From NCBI RefSeq assembly GCF_034190915.1, contig NW_026947486.1:80270044-80334043 (forward strand): 64,000 nt of DNA. Direction: 5' to 3'. Position 1 is the first letter of the stretch; each line of letters starts with the position of its first letter. The notes below the pieces were generated by a model. That model saw only the letters and a list, made by a program, of their open reading frames with translations, had not been told where the DNA came from and did not search any database. The translations under genes and the position numbers were made by a program. This DNA is from Cavia porcellus (Eukaryota > Chordata > Mammalia > Rodentia > Caviidae). Below are positions 11,940 through 23,764 of the stretch, piece after piece.

Positions 11940-13224
11940 CAGTTAACTTGTCTCCAGCTTCCCAAAGCCAGTAGCCTCCAATTAGGGCAGATCTGTAGCC
12001 TTCTCAGATTTTCACTGTAAAGCTGTGTTCTCCCCTGCTTATGTTTGAGTTTCTCCTAGTGCAAGTGATGGTGGGTGACTCATTTGCTACAGTGTGTTCT
12101 GAATAAACTGTCTCAGTTGGTTCTCATGTGGGTAGTTTTCATTTATTCCACAATGTCATACCATATAGCTAGCTGCCTGCTCCATCCTGCTCACTACCGA
12201 TGGCCAGGGCTGCCCACAGTGACAACAGTGACACGCTTCAATTGTCTCAGTCACATTGTAATATAGTATTTTCATTATTAAGCACCCTTCTCCACCCCAA
12301 TTTCTGGTATCTTGGTAGCTTGAAGTTGTGATAAAAAAATAAATATTGCTATCAATGTCAGAAGCCTTGATACTTGGTTTCATAACCTCAGGCATGTTAT
12401 TTACTCTTAGTTTCTATTCATGTCAATAGAGGGAATAATGTCCTCTGGTCCTTTATCATACAGAAAAGAAATTTGATCAAGAGACCAATTTAAACGTTTG
12501 GGGTCTTGGCCTTCAGAGCAGTGGACCTAGCCAAACACCCACTGCTGAGCAGTAGACTGAGAAGGGAACAGTCAGTGACCCACAAAGCTTTCATGTGGGA
12601 GCCGTGGGTCAGGCTCTGGCTTTTCCTACCCATCTGGCCCATGGCCAGAAGAAAAGATACTTATTCCTTTGATAGGTACACACACAAAAATATCTGAAGA
12701 GCAAATGAAATGGGTCAAGGGTGTTTGTTTTTGCTGTCTTCTGACTTCACTATGTAAGTCCATGGAGTCTCAGTTTTCCTATTTGCAAAATACTGACAAA
12801 ATCTCCACTCTTCTTGGATAATCAGGTATTATGAGGATCTGATGAAACAGTATGTGTGAAGCCAGGTTTAATTTTCTAAGTGTGACACAGTGGCAAGGAA
12901 CTCTTCCTGGGGATGTACATTTACACTGGGAGTCCCCGCAGAAAGAGACCAAAGGATATGGAGAATATTTATTTGTGTCTTAAGGCTAGATTCCACAGTT
13001 CACAGTCCACTCCAAGGTCCCTGCCCTTTGGGAAGGTCTCCCTCTGACTCCTCAGGAGCCTACTGGACTCAGAAGTGGCGTTTCCACATGGACAAACTTT
13101 TGTTAGTCTCTTACTGTGGTCATAAATGAAGGCCATCTCTCATCTCTCTACAGCACTTAACAACTGATGAGCCTTAATTGGTACCTTGGCTTTTAACAAG
13201 AGCAGAGTAAAGGACATACCACAG
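11940..13224. other. Non-coding, weak MIR-like stretches
   Basis: Two weak MIR-like passages are visible: about 12,378-12,440 ('ataacctcaggcatgttattt', then a degenerate splice of 'gtttctattc...agagggaataatg') and about 12,735-12,870 ('cagttttcctatttgcaaaa', then 'ttatgaggatctgatgaaa'). No gene recognised. Confidence 0.4.
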
Positions 13225-13480
13225 TCGAATGGTTGAGTACATAGATTTTAAAGCTGGGCTGTTTGGTAACATCTGAACTCAAGCACTTAGTGGTTGTTTG
13301 GCCTTAGGCAAATCACATATTCTCTACAACTCACTTTCTTCACTTGAAAAATAAGTATAAAAAGTTAATACCCACTTTATAACATTGTTGGGAAGATAAA
13401 ATGAATGAATTTAAGTAAGCATTTATAGCATTTATAACAGTACTTATGATTTAGTAAGTGCTTGATAAATCTTTATTACT
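13225..13480 (+). repeat. MIR SINE relic, nearly full length
   Basis: In order: 'gtcgaatggttgagtacatag', 'aagctgggctgtttgg', 'ttgtttggccttaggcaaat', a degenerate 'cacttgaaaaataagtataa', 'aacattgttgggaagat' and 'agtaagtgcttgataaat'. This is the complete MIR order, including the conserved core and the L2-like 3' end. Confidence 0.75.
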
Positions 13481-13714
13481 GTTTTCTGGGGCGTGCATGG
13501 CAGGATATGTTTCCCCCATTTTAGTCAATTGCAGAACCAAGGTTAGAACTGGGATTCTTATTCTAAGAAGTCAATCTATTAAAATAAGGGCATCAGTGGG
13601 ACAGAAGAAAATATTTGCAGACATATACCCGATAAAATATTAATGTCCAGAATATATAAAACACTCCTACAACTCAACAACAAAACAAATAACTTGATTT
13701 AAAAATGAGCGAAA

Positions 13715-13864
13715 GCCAGGCATGGTGGTACTCCTGTAATCCCAGCGCTTAGGAGGTTGAGGCTGGAGGATTGTTGCAATTTCAAGACCAGCCTGGGATA
13801 CAAAGTAAGTGCATGGCCATTCTGAACTGCATAATGAGACCTTGTATCAAAAAGGGAAAAAAAA
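13715..13864 (+). repeat. B1 SINE inserted into L1
   Basis: Begins 'gccaggcatggtggtactcc', has 'tgtaatcccagcgctta' (pol III B-box side), 'gaccagcctgggatacaaag' and ends 'gagaccttgtatc' plus an A-rich tail. An imperfect target duplication flanks it (13,701-13,714 'aaaaatgagcgaaa' and about 13,865-13,878 'aagaatgagtgaaa'). Confidence 0.85.
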
Positions 13865-14329
13865 AAGAATGAGTGAAAAACATGAATAGGCCTTTCTCCA
13901 AAGAATATACAAATGGTGTACAGACACATGGAGTCATGTTCATCACTGATCATTAAACAGCAAGATAGTACTTCACATCCATTAGGATGGCTATTGTTTT
14001 TTTAAAAAAATAAGAAATAAATGTTGGCAATTATGTGAAAAAATTGAAACTTCTGTGCAATGTTGATGGAAATGTAAATCGGAAATCCAATATGGAAAAC
14101 AATATGATGGCCCCTCAAGAAATTAAAATTGGAATTAGGTTATGATCTGGTATTCCATTTCTGAATATACATACAAAAACTGGGACTTGCAGGAATATTT
14201 GTACACTCAATATTCATAGTGTTATTCATAATAGCAACACAAATGTCCATTGATGAATGAATGGATAAATAAAACATAGTATATACATATGATAGAATAT
14301 CCTTTCTTTAAAGGGATGGAAATTCTTTT

Positions 14330-14482
14330 CTTTGCTATTATTCTTTTAAATTTTGTTTTTATTGGTACATGTTTGCAGTACATAATTATATTCCTTGGGG
14401 CAAAATGATACATGCACATAACACATCTCAGTTCATCCCCTTCCTTCATCCCCCTATCTCTTTATTCATCTCTTGGTTCCCT
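14330..14482 (-). repeat. Dispersed repeat with TACTAATAAAA-type end
   Basis: Shares 'tttttattggtacatg', 'gtagtacataat', 'catgcacataacacatctcag' and a pyrimidine-rich 'catctcttggttcccttcc' with the copy at 15,283-15,450. Read on the minus strand it goes from a polypurine tract to 'gtaccaataaaaac', which resembles the layout of a rodent L1 3'UTR end. The family name is unknown to me. Confidence 0.5.
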
Positions 14483-14754
14483 TCCAAAAGTATGAAAATT
14501 ACCTTGAATAAAATATGGATAAACCTTGAGGACATTATGCTAAGGGAGATAAGCTAAGCACAGAGAGACAAATATTATATGAATACGTTTCTCTGAGATA
14601 TATAAAGTGGTCAGATTCATAAAGATGGAAAGTAAAATGGCTATTTATAGGGGTTGGCAGGAGAAAGTATGAGGAGATGCTGTCTAATGAGTTCTTTAAT
14701 CAATTCTATTGATGGTATCCCAATAATATGAATGTAGTTAATATTGCTTATTTG

Positions 14755-14853
14755 GGGGCTGGGGATTTAGCTCAGCAGCATAAGCGCCTGCCTTGCAAGC
14801 AGGCGGTCATGAGTTCGATCCTTGGTACCGATAAAAACTAAAAAAGACAAAAA
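14755..14853 (+). repeat. ID SINE, young local subfamily
   Basis: Starts GGGGCTGGGGATTTAGCTCA. The A box is 'tagctcagcag' and the B box 'gagttcgatcc'. A perfect 6-bp anticodon-like stem GCCTGC/GCAGGC surrounds loop CTTGCAA, with a TGC (Ala) anticodon. The tail starts GATAAAAACTAAAAAAGAC. A target duplication (AATATTGCTTATTTG at 14,740-14,754, one mismatch at 14,854-14,868) shows L1-type insertion into the L1 relic. Confidence 0.92.
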
Positions 14854-14940
14854 AATATTGCTTACTTGCACACTTAATAATTCTTGAGGTGGTAAACATT
14901 ATGGTAACATGTATTTTCCTAAAATTTCTAATTTTTTAAA

Positions 14941-15282
14941 AATTAGTATCATGGCTACAGGGAAGACAGAAACATGGGCCAGAGTATAAAAGGAGGATCA
15001 GAAATGAGAAAATGCTACTAAAAGAACAGGGACAGACCCACATTTCCCAGCATGCCATATGTCTCATCATCTTCTTAGGTTCTTCCCAATCTAAAGATCT
15101 CTGCTCAGTTTCAGAAGGACTTTCCTCTCTTGGAACCCAAAGCAGCAATAAATGACAGGTATCTACTTATTACTTTAGCCACGTATATCCATAAAAGAAA
15201 ACTTTTCCTTTCATAAGTAATAAATTGCCTGTTCAGCCGCCTGATGTTTTCAAAAAGAACTCTACCAACACTGCCCAGTAGG
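14941..15282. other. Non-coding, nothing recognised
   Basis: Unique-looking sequence. A 70-codon minus-strand frame shows no motif. Confidence 0.4.
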
Positions 15283-15450
15283 GTTTTTTTCTTTTCAGTT
15301 TTTATTAGTACATGTATGTAGTACATAATAATTACATTTCTTGTGGGAAACTAGTACATGTACAGAGCACATCTTAATTCTCTGCTCATCCCTTTCTCCT
15401 CCTCCCCTTTCCTCCTTCCTCCATCTCTTGGTCCCCTTCCAGTTTCCAAA
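15283..15450 (-). repeat. Dispersed repeat with TACTAATAAAA-type end, second copy
   Basis: Same family as 14,330-14,482: 'tttttattagtacatgtatg', 'gtagtacataataattac', 'catgtacagagcacatctta', ending 'tcttggtccccttcc'. Mutual similarity over about 150 bases shows a shared family. The polypurine tract followed by AATAAAA on the minus strand suggests a 5'-truncated L1 3' end. Confidence 0.5.
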
Positions 15451-15795
15451 AGATCTAAATTTGAGACCTAAGTCCCTAGCAAAAACGTCAAAGCCCTTCA
15501 TGATCTGGCCTTGGAGCTTTGCTAACTTTGCCAGTCTCATGCACCACCCTGCTTTTCTTTGATTCTCTATTCTTCCAAACTGACCTTCTGGTGGGCTCTC
15601 ACACATACTGTTCTGTAGGCCTGAGCTACCTTCTGTCCACCGTTTACCTACTTCAAATCAACTCATTCTTCAGGTCTCATCAAAATCTTCACTGCCTTAA
15701 AGTAGCCCTTTTTGATGTCCTCAGAAGCCATAATCCCCATATTAAATGTTTTATAGCATGTATCTGTCTTTTCTGATACTTTCACAATCTATTTT
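15451..15795. repeat. L2-like LINE relic
   Basis: 'aagcccttcatgatctggcc', 'ctttgctaactttgccagt', 'ttcttcaggtctcatc' and 'agtagccctttttgatgtcc' follow the order of a very common mammalian L2-type relic (caaggccctgcatgatctggccc ... attcaggtctc ... gaggccttccctgacc). It is too decayed to orient with certainty. Confidence 0.5.
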
Positions 15796-15799
15796 TCTC

Positions 15800-15995
15800 C
15801 AAATACTGGAGACTGAATCAGGGCCTTCACACTGAGCTGCATCCTCAGTCCTTCTGTGTTTTTGTTTTTGTTTTTCAATTTTGAGACAAGCTCCTGCTAG
15901 TTCACAAAGTTGCACAGGCTGGACTCAGATCTGTGATCCTCTTGCCTCAGCCTCTGAGAGTGCTTGGGTTATAGGTGTATACTACCAAATTAGCT
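15800..15995 (-). repeat. B4-type composite SINE (B1 + ID)
   Basis: Minus orientation: first the ID part in reverse ('tggagactgaatcagggcctt', 'cactgagctgcatcctcagt'), an A/T-rich linker (GTTTTTGTTTTTG), then the B1 part in reverse ('ttgagacaagctcctgcta', 'cctcttgcctcagcctctgag', 'gggttataggtgtatac'). The ID-plus-B1 fusion defines B4. Confidence 0.7.
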
Positions 15996-17028
15996 ATACA
16001 ATCATGTTTGAACATTAGCCTCTGTGATTACATGATTAATACCTGACTTGCCAACTAGACTAGAAGTTTCATGAAGGCTGAGGCCATCTATGGTTTTGCT
16101 TATCACCATTGCCAGAATAGTAGAGAATTAAATATTTATTTAATAAATGAAAGATTGAGTGACAAACAAAATGAAGCATTTCCAGAAAGTTAAAATAACT
16201 GCCAGGTTTCTGAAGAACAGATTTCTGACCTTAACAGTTAAGATTAACCCTATTTCAGATTTTGACTGGGATGATATCGTAGACAAAAAAGGAAAGTTTA
16301 AAAGAATTGGAAAAGGAGGCAGAAGAGGAGAAACAATGATTCCTTGAGCAGCCCATGGCAAAATCAAATGAAGCTGTGTAAAGCTAGAAGAGCTGGAGGC
16401 TAATGAAGATTAAATAATGAGGAGGAATATTCTATTCAGGCAGAAAGACTGAATGCGTGAAAGGCAACTCAACAGAAGAATAATTTTGGAGATGTTTTGG
16501 AGATCCCAGAAAAAGGTCATGTTCAAGAAGTTACCAAAGCTGTGAGTAGTCTTGCACATTTACAAACAAGGGGTTCTAATCTAAGCCCTGACAACTCCAT
16601 GCTTCAGGGGGCAAGCTAGAGAGTTTCTGATGTCACATTTACCAAAGCTGTTCAATAACTTGCATACCCAATTATCCTGACGGGAGTCTGTACCATATTT
16701 GGCTACCATAAAGTTGATAGCAAGGCTCAATTCATTGGTCCTCCAATATCTGGCAGCATGCACCTGGCAAGGGATGAATTGTAGTGGAAACTGAGTCCAG
16801 AGCAATCAAGACAGCTGGAGAGGAGCCCTGAGAAATCCACTGAAGACATATTGTTGCTCTCCACACAGCCCTGTCCCCATGAGAAGTCACAGTGACTTCA
16901 AGGGTAACTAAGGCTGCAGCTTACATAATTTGCTGAATTTTTTTGATGTGACAAATTGTCTTGTCTTTTTAAAAGGAAAAAGTAAAATGGAATTCTTTTG
17001 GCTTTTAGCCTTTTAGAATTATGTTTCA
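15996..17028. other. Non-coding, nothing recognised
   Basis: No gene or repeat could be assigned. A 62-codon plus-strand frame at 16,159-16,347 rich in Lys and Asp has no recognised family. Confidence 0.4.
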
Positions 17029-18519
17029 AGGAAATCCTTTCAAAATCACAGCAGACTTCTACATACAAACCTTCAAGTCAAGAAAAGCTTGGAGTGAAGT
17101 ATTTCAAGTCCTGAAAGAAATAACTTCCAGCTCAGATCGATGTACCCTACAAAATTATCTTTCAAAATTGATGGAGAAATAAGATACTTCCATAGCAATG
17201 AATAACTGAAGAAATTCATGACCGCCAAACCAATACTACAAAGAGTACTGAAAGATACTCTAGAAAGAGATAAAGATAACTACAATTCTCTAGAAATTAT
17301 CTCTAGAAATTTATCTTTATCTCTAGAAAGATAACTACAAAAAGAATAACAGCAGAAGGAAACTATCAAGCAGGGCAAACATTTAAACAGAGAGGAAAAA
17401 GTAGAGGACACACAACAGAAATATAATGTGACAAGGATAAATCAGCAGATATCAGTTATATCCATCAATGTAAATGGCTTGCATGCACCAATAAAAAGAA
17501 ACAGACTGGCAGAATAGATTAAGAAACAAAATCTAACAACATGCTATATACAAGAAACACATTTAACTCAAAAGGAAATTAATAGTCTAAAAGTCAAAGA
17601 TTGGAAAACAATACTCCATGTGACAGGAACCCAGAGAAAAGCGAGGTAGATATTCTGTTTGTAGACAATCTGAACTTGAAGAACGATCAAAAGAGATAAA
17701 GAAGGTCACTATATACTTGTGAGGGGTTAACTACAAGAGAAAGAGATTACAATCATAAACATATATGCACCAAATATGGGAGCACCCAACTATGTAAGAC
17801 AAAACTTAATAAACAAGAAAAATCAAGTAAGCAATAATACAGTTGTAATGGGGGACCTTAACATACCATTGTCACAAAGACAGATCAACCAAACAAAAAT
17901 CAGCAAAGAAATAGCAGAACTGAATCAAACTTGTGAATAAATGAACCTAGTAGATAGGTACAATCTGTTCCACCTAGCAATGTCAGAATACACATTCTTA
18001 TAGCTGCACGTGGGCATTCTCTAAGATAGACCACAGAATATGCTTAAGTAAATGCAAAGCAAATGAAATAATCCTATACATATTATCGGAACATAGCACA
18101 ACAACATTGGAGATTAATGACAAAAAAAAACCCACAAGAGCCCCATAAACACATTGAAATTAACACTTTCCTAAATTGCCAATGGGTCACAGAAGAAATT
18201 AAACAATATCTACAATTGAGTGAAAATGCAAATTACAATTTATCAGAATTTATGAGACACAATTGAGGGAAATTTATAGTGGTAAATTCCCACATCAGGA
18301 AAGTGGAATGAAGACAAACAACCTAATGCTTCAGCTCCAACTTCTGGAAAAAAAGAGCAAGTCAAGCTCAAAGCCCAAAGAAGGGAGGAAATTATAAAGA
18401 TCAGAGTAGAAATTAACGCAATAGAAACTAAGGAAACAATATGAAGAATTAATGAATCACGAAGTGGGTTCTATGAAAGAATAAATAAAATTGATAAGCC
18501 CTTAGCCAATCTTATTTTT

Positions 18520-18811
18520 TTTTGTTTAAAGGAAAGAAAGAAAAAAAACAAAATAGAAAAAAATAGAATAACACAGAATTCAAAAAAAAAGAAAAATTAA
18601 CACTAAGAAATCGCTAGTTGATACATTACATATTGTCATCTTAGAAACAGTTTTCAAGTTACAAAATCAAAGCATAAAAAGTGGCTCGATACTCAAACAT
18701 TGACAGTGCAAATTATTCTGTTCAATGATCCAACAAAAATTTAGTAATATGGTCACCTATCTGACACACTCATACATACCGTTATGTCCTTTAGAGCAAT
18801 TTCTTTCCCTT
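18520..18811 (-). mobile_element. Nested 5'-truncated L1 3'UTR, reverse orientation
   Basis: A T-rich start (reverse A tail), 'aaatcgctagttgatacatt', 'acattgacagtgcaaat' and 'aatgatccaacaaaaatt' match the end of the L1 3'UTR seen at 63.75-64 kb and 50.3-50.5 kb. Flanks share AATCTTATTTTT (18,508-18,519 and 18,812-18,823), a target duplication inside the host L1's ORF2. Confidence 0.75.
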
Positions 18812-19174
18812 AATCTTATTTTTAAAAGGAAAGAAAAAACTCAAATCCACATGATAAATGAAAAGAGTGAAATCACTAAAGACCCTGTGGAAATACAGAA
18901 AATCATCAATGCCTAGTTTGAAAATCTTTACTCTCTTAGGTTTGATAACACAGAAGAAAAGGACATATTCCTAGAAATATATGAAATATCAAAGCTGGAT
19001 CAAGGAGATTTAAAACTGATGAATAACTCATTTTCACTTAGTGAAATTGAAAATGTAATTAGAACCTTACCAACAAAGAAAATTCCAGGTCCTGATGGAT
19101 TCACAGCTGAATTCTACAAAAAATTTAAGGAACACTTAATTCCAACACTTCTTAAACTCTTCAATTGAATTGAA

Positions 19175-19613
19175 ATGGAAGCAAGTCTCTCTAACTCATT
19201 CCTGAAAGCAACTATTACCCTAATACCAAAACCAGAGAAAAACCTAACCAAAAAAGAGAGAGAGAAAGAGAATTATAGACCAATCTCCCTAAAGAACATA
19301 GATGCAAAAATTCTCGATAAAATACTAGCAAACAGACTGCAGAAAATCATCAAGAAGATTATACACTATGATCAAGTTGGGATTCATCCCAGGAATGCAG
19401 GGGTGGTTCAACATATGCAAACCAATACATGTAATGCACCATATCAACAGAGCCAAAGACAAAAATCACATGATCATCTCAACAGATACAGAAAAAGCAT
19501 TTGATAAAACCCAGCACTCATTCATGTGGTTTTTCTGGAAAATTGGAATGGATGGTCTTTACTTCCATCTGATAAAATCATATATGACAAACCAACAGCC
19601 AATATCATACTAA
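19175..19613 (+). pseudogene. L1 ORF2 reverse transcriptase fragments
   Basis: Two overlapping frames (109 codons at 19,175-19,504; 81 codons from 19,368) together cover the RT finger and palm start: the KPEK and YRPISL motifs, then in the other frame '[26 protein letters not shown]' style text. The switch of frame within the same conserved block shows a frameshift. Part of the dead L1 at 17,029-22,060. Confidence 0.85.
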
Positions 19614-22060
19614 ATGATTAAAAATGTAAAGCTTTCACTCTAAAATTAAGAACAAGACCAGGATGTCCACTATCACCACTCTTATTCAATACAGTTCTGG
19701 AAACATTACCCAAGAGCAATTAGACAAGAGAGAAATAAAAGGAATAAGAACAGGAAAGGAAGAAGTTAAATTATCATTATTTGCAAATGACATGATACTC
19801 TACGTAGAAGGCCCCCAAAACTCCATTGTAAGACTTTAAGATACAATAACCAAATTAGGTAATTTAGCTGGATATGAAGTCAACAATCAAAAATCAATAG
19901 CATTTCTGTAAACAAACAACAAATTGGCTGAGAGAGAAATAAGGGAAATCACACCCTTCACAGTAGCATCCAAAAACTGAAATACTTAGGAATCAATCTG
20001 ATGAAGTACATAAAAGATGTATACATTGAAAATTACAGTACTCTGAAAAAAGAAATCAAAGAAGATTTCAGAAAATGGGAAGACATTCCCTGCTCATGGA
20101 TAGAAGAATGAACATTGTGAAAATGGTCATTCTCCCAAAATTGTTATACAGATTTAATACAATTCTAATCAAAATATCATTAGTATACCTCATAGATCTA
20201 GAGAAATCATTCCTAAAATTCATTGGAACCAGAAGAGACCTAGAATAGCAAAGGCAGTTCCGGGCAACCAAGGTAAGTCAGGAAACATCACAATCCCCAA
20301 CTTGAAATTATAATAAAAGCTACTGTGATAAAAATCAGAATGATACTGAAATAAAAAGAGACCTTGAATTATACTAAAAGCAATAGTGATAAAATCAGAA
20401 TGAAATTGGAATAAAAACAGACCTAAAGATTAATGGAGCAGATTAGAAGATGCAGACACAACCACAAACACACTCAGCCACCTCAGCTTTGACAAAGGGG
20501 CCAAACATGTTCACTGGACCAAAGGTAGTCTCTTTCATAAGTGACACTGGAAAAACTGGCTCTTCATATGCTGAAAACTAAAACTAGACCCATGTCTATC
20601 ACTATGCACTAAGCTAAAGTCAAAATGGATCAAACATCTAAATATTAAAACAGAAACACTAAGTCTACTGGAAGACAAAGTAGGTAGAAATCTTGAGGTC
20701 ATAGGGCTAGACAGAAAATTCATGAACAAAAGTGAAACAGTACAAGAAAATGCTTCCCAGAATCAACAACTGGGATCTTGTCTTATTAAAAAGTTTTTGC
20801 ATGCCAAAAGAAATCTCCATCAGAGTGAAAAGAAACCCTATTAATTGGGCAAATATCATAGCCAACTGTTCCTCAGACAAAGGACTTTCATCTAGAACAT
20901 ACAAAGCATTGAAAAAAAAGTCAGGTCTCCCAAAATTTAAAGGCCCAATCCACAAATGGGCATATGAGATGAATACATACTTAATCAGATGAAGAAATAC
21001 AAATATATGAAAAATGTTCACCATCATTAGTCATTAGAAAAATGCAAATTAAAATAACACTGAGATTCTATCCCACTCCAGAAAGAATGGCCAAGATCAA
21101 GTAATCAACCAATAACAAATTCTGGAAGGGATATGGAGAAAAAGGAACTGTTCTCCACTGTTGGTGGGAGTGTAGACTGGTGCAACCACTGTGAAAATCA
21201 TTCTGGAGATTCCTCAAAAATCTAGGATTAGAGGCTCCATTTGACCCAGCTATTTCCCTTCTGGGTATTTTCTGAGAAAAACCGAAAACATCATATCACA
21301 GTGTTATATGTGCACCCATGTTTATAGCAGCACAATTTGTAATAGCCAAATATTGGGAAAAAACCCAAATGCCCATCAACTGAGAAATTGATAAAAAAAA
21401 AAAAGATGTGATATTTTTATACAATAGAGTACTACTGAGCCATAAAGATGGATAAACTCGAGGTTTTTATAGGTAAATGGATGTGACTTGAGATCATCCT
21501 TATAAGTGAAATAAATCAAATTCACATGTGTAAATGGCATATTCCCTCCCTAGTGTAAGAAACTGAATGAGCAAATAAGATCCAAAATCTTGCAAAACTG
21601 CTCCAAGGGGAAAAATAACTGGGATAGGGGAAAGGAGGAAAGAGGAAAGAAAGGGAAAAGGAAAAAGATATAAATTTGTATATATGTACATAAGATAACT
21701 AAGATGACTATATTACTAATTCTATTAGTTCTTGGAAAAGAACAGTTAATACTCATATGATCACATCAATTTTGCATGTCTATATCTGATAATATAAGCA
21801 ACTCTATTGAAGATCATACGCAATATAACAACCATTGTTAAATTCCTATCATCTTATTGTTTTGCATTTGTTGCTGTTTGTCTCTTTTGCTTCATTTTTC
21901 TTTTCTATGATTTTTCTATTTTAAATAAAAAAAAGTATGTTTCAAATCTTATACATTTCATAAATAATCATTGCTGGGAATTCTATTAAATTTCTTGGAA
22001 TTTTGTTTCTAAATTAATAGCATTTCTTTATTTTAAAATTAAAAACAAACAAAAACAAAA

Positions 22061-23224
22061 GAATCGTTAACATAAGCAGTGAGGTGCCTCCCTGGGTCTT
22101 AATGCTCTTCAAAGACCTTCTCCTAAGGTGACTGTGTTCTGATTAGGTGAGACAGGTGAGACATATCTTAACTTGCCTCTCAGTTCTACAGCTCTTGAGT
22201 GTCCCTCCCCGTGCAACCTGGGTGCATTGTGCTGTGCTTCCCCAGAGGTAGGCCACCCTTTACCCCAGTGAGCATAACACATGATTCAGAATTAGTGTAG
22301 TTACACCCTGAGGGACAGATGCTTTGAGCTCCACACTCAAGGTTAAGAGGCTAAAGGCCAGGGATGGATGGCAAAGGCCTTGGTAATGAATCCAGAATCC
22401 CAGAATGGCGAATCAAAACCTTGGGGAAGTGACACACCAGATATCTACTCCAGAGCAGGCACTCCAGACACCTACAGCACCCAAGCCTTAGCTCATTGGA
22501 CTCAAGAAGCAACTGTCAGCAGATTCTAGAATTAGTAAAAGACGGATCTATTCATCTACAAAAATTAACACAGACCTAGCAGAATGGATGGCCTTCTGAT
22601 TTATGAGGTCTCCAAGATAAACTAGACTGGCAGCCAACTGAGATGGCGCTTTTGCCCCCACATCTTTACATCTACAGAGCAATATTTTGTGGGAGGAGAT
22701 GGAAGTTGATTAATTCTTGACACCTTCTAAAAACCTGCTATCTCTTGACCTAAGATTAGAGCAGCCAAGAGTTTATAAATGAAGACTATGTTTTGTTTGT
22801 TTGAAAATATGTTAGCTGCTGTTCAAATAAAGCAACTTTTGTTCTTGATTGGAAATATTCTGTGCTGGGTAAACAGGACTCAGAAATATGTTCTGCTCAC
22901 AGTGTGACTTCCACATGGATAGACACGATAGGCCTGGCCTGCAGAGGCACATGGCAAGAGCAAGACCCACACTTTTGCCTGGGTCGAAGGAAGTCCATGG
23001 AGTTGACAGAAATCAAAACAAACTTCCCAAGGTTTGCCAAAGTGTGTTCTGAACAAGGTGACCTTGTGGTTGTGCCTGGCCTGATCCTACCCTGCTCTTC
23101 ACCTCTTAGTCAGCAATGCTAGGACTTTGTTCGCTCTGGTCTGCGACCTCTCCTGCCCTGGAAAGAGCACACTGGCCAGCATGCCAGGAGCCCTACCGCA
23201 AGCCACTCCCCATCCCCTACTCAG
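22061..23224. other. Non-coding, nothing recognised
   Basis: Sequence of higher GC than the flanking L1. An 86-codon plus-strand frame at 22,862-23,122 has no recognised domain. No repeat assigned. Confidence 0.4.
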
Positions 23225-23525
23225 TTTTTAGTATATTTTTTTCAAGCAGAACATGAAATTTTTCTTCACACCTAGTAACTAGATGCTCTTTCTGGCCCTT
23301 CCAAACTATGATGATTTCTAAATACTCCTAACAGCTGCCTGAACAACACCTCACCTCATTTGTCTCTCTTCTAGAGGAAACAGCTAGCACTCATCTCCTC
23401 CAGGAAGCCTTTTCTACCGATCAGTTGTACCCAGTCCTAGCCCCAGACTGCAAAATGCTAGTCAAGTCATTTCATGGGTCCATTTTGACAGGTAGGTCTT
23501 TGAGTACACGAATCATGCTTTCTTT
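23225..23525. repeat. L2-like LINE relic
   Basis: Loose match to the L2-type 3' pattern: 'cacctcacctcatttgtctct', 'catctcctccaggaagcct', then a degenerate 'gacaggtaggtctttgagtac'. Low similarity, orientation uncertain. Confidence 0.35.
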
Positions 23526-23528
23526 TTC

Positions 23529-23551
23529 ATTTATTTATTTATTTATTTATT
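23529..23551. repeat. (ATTT)n short tandem repeat
   Basis: Run of ATTT units immediately next to the reverse B1. It is probably derived from the SINE's A-rich tail. Confidence 0.85.
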
Positions 23552-23697
23552 GTCTTTTTGAGACGGGACCTTACTACGTAGTTCAGGCTGGCCTTGGGCT
23601 CACTTTGTAGCCCAGGCTGGTCTCAAACTTGCATCTACTCTCCTTCCTCAGCCTCCCAAGTGCTGGGATTACAAGGGTGCGCCACCACACTCGACTC
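23552..23697 (-). repeat. B1 SINE
   Basis: Reverse orientation: 'ttgagacgggaccttactac', 'gttcaggctggcc', 'gtagcccaggctggtctc', 'cctcagcctcccaagtgctg', 'ggattacaagggtgcgcca'. Complete B1 with the internal near-duplicate 'caggctgg' motif typical of rodent B1. Confidence 0.88.
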
Positions 23698-23764
23698 AGC
23701 CATGCTTTCTTTTCTCCCCTCCCACCCTCAACATGTATCAGAGCTTTCCCTGTAAAACAATATG

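Larger units (their letters stand above)
13600..14940 (+). mobile_element. Old L1 fragment (end of ORF2 and 3' region), split by three insertions
   Basis: The passage 'atattaatgtccagaatata' with 'actcctacaactcaacaac' and later 'ttaggatggctattg', 'atgtccattgatgaatgaat' and 'ggataaaccttgaggacatt' follows the plus-strand order of old mammalian L1 ORF2 ends. It is interrupted by a B1 (13,715-13,864), a short A/T-ended repeat (about 14,330-14,482) and an ID (14,755-14,853). No long open frame remains. Confidence 0.75.
17029..22060 (+). mobile_element. Old L1, 5'-truncated in ORF1, about 5 kb
   Basis: Begins inside the C-terminal domain of ORF1 ('aaaatcacagcagacttc' equals the ITADF motif), runs through the inter-ORF region and the whole of ORF2 and ends in an A-rich tail near 22,025-22,060. 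ORF2 is riddled with stops. The recognisable pieces include endonuclease text near 17.45-18.2 kb, '[15 protein letters not shown]' and '[10 protein letters not shown]' (RT) at 19.2-19.3 kb, and the end of ORF2 near 21.1-21.5 kb. The RT catalytic box reads FAND where active L1s have FADD. A nested reverse L1 3' tail sits at 18,520-18,811. Dead and older than the copies at 34.9, 37.3 and 50.2 kb. Confidence 0.88.

Noticed and set aside
14755..14853. A tRNA-Ala gene (A box, B box, TGC anticodon)
   Set aside because: It is an ID SINE: it has an A-rich tail, target duplications and sister copies, and its acceptor ends do not pair as in a functional tRNA.
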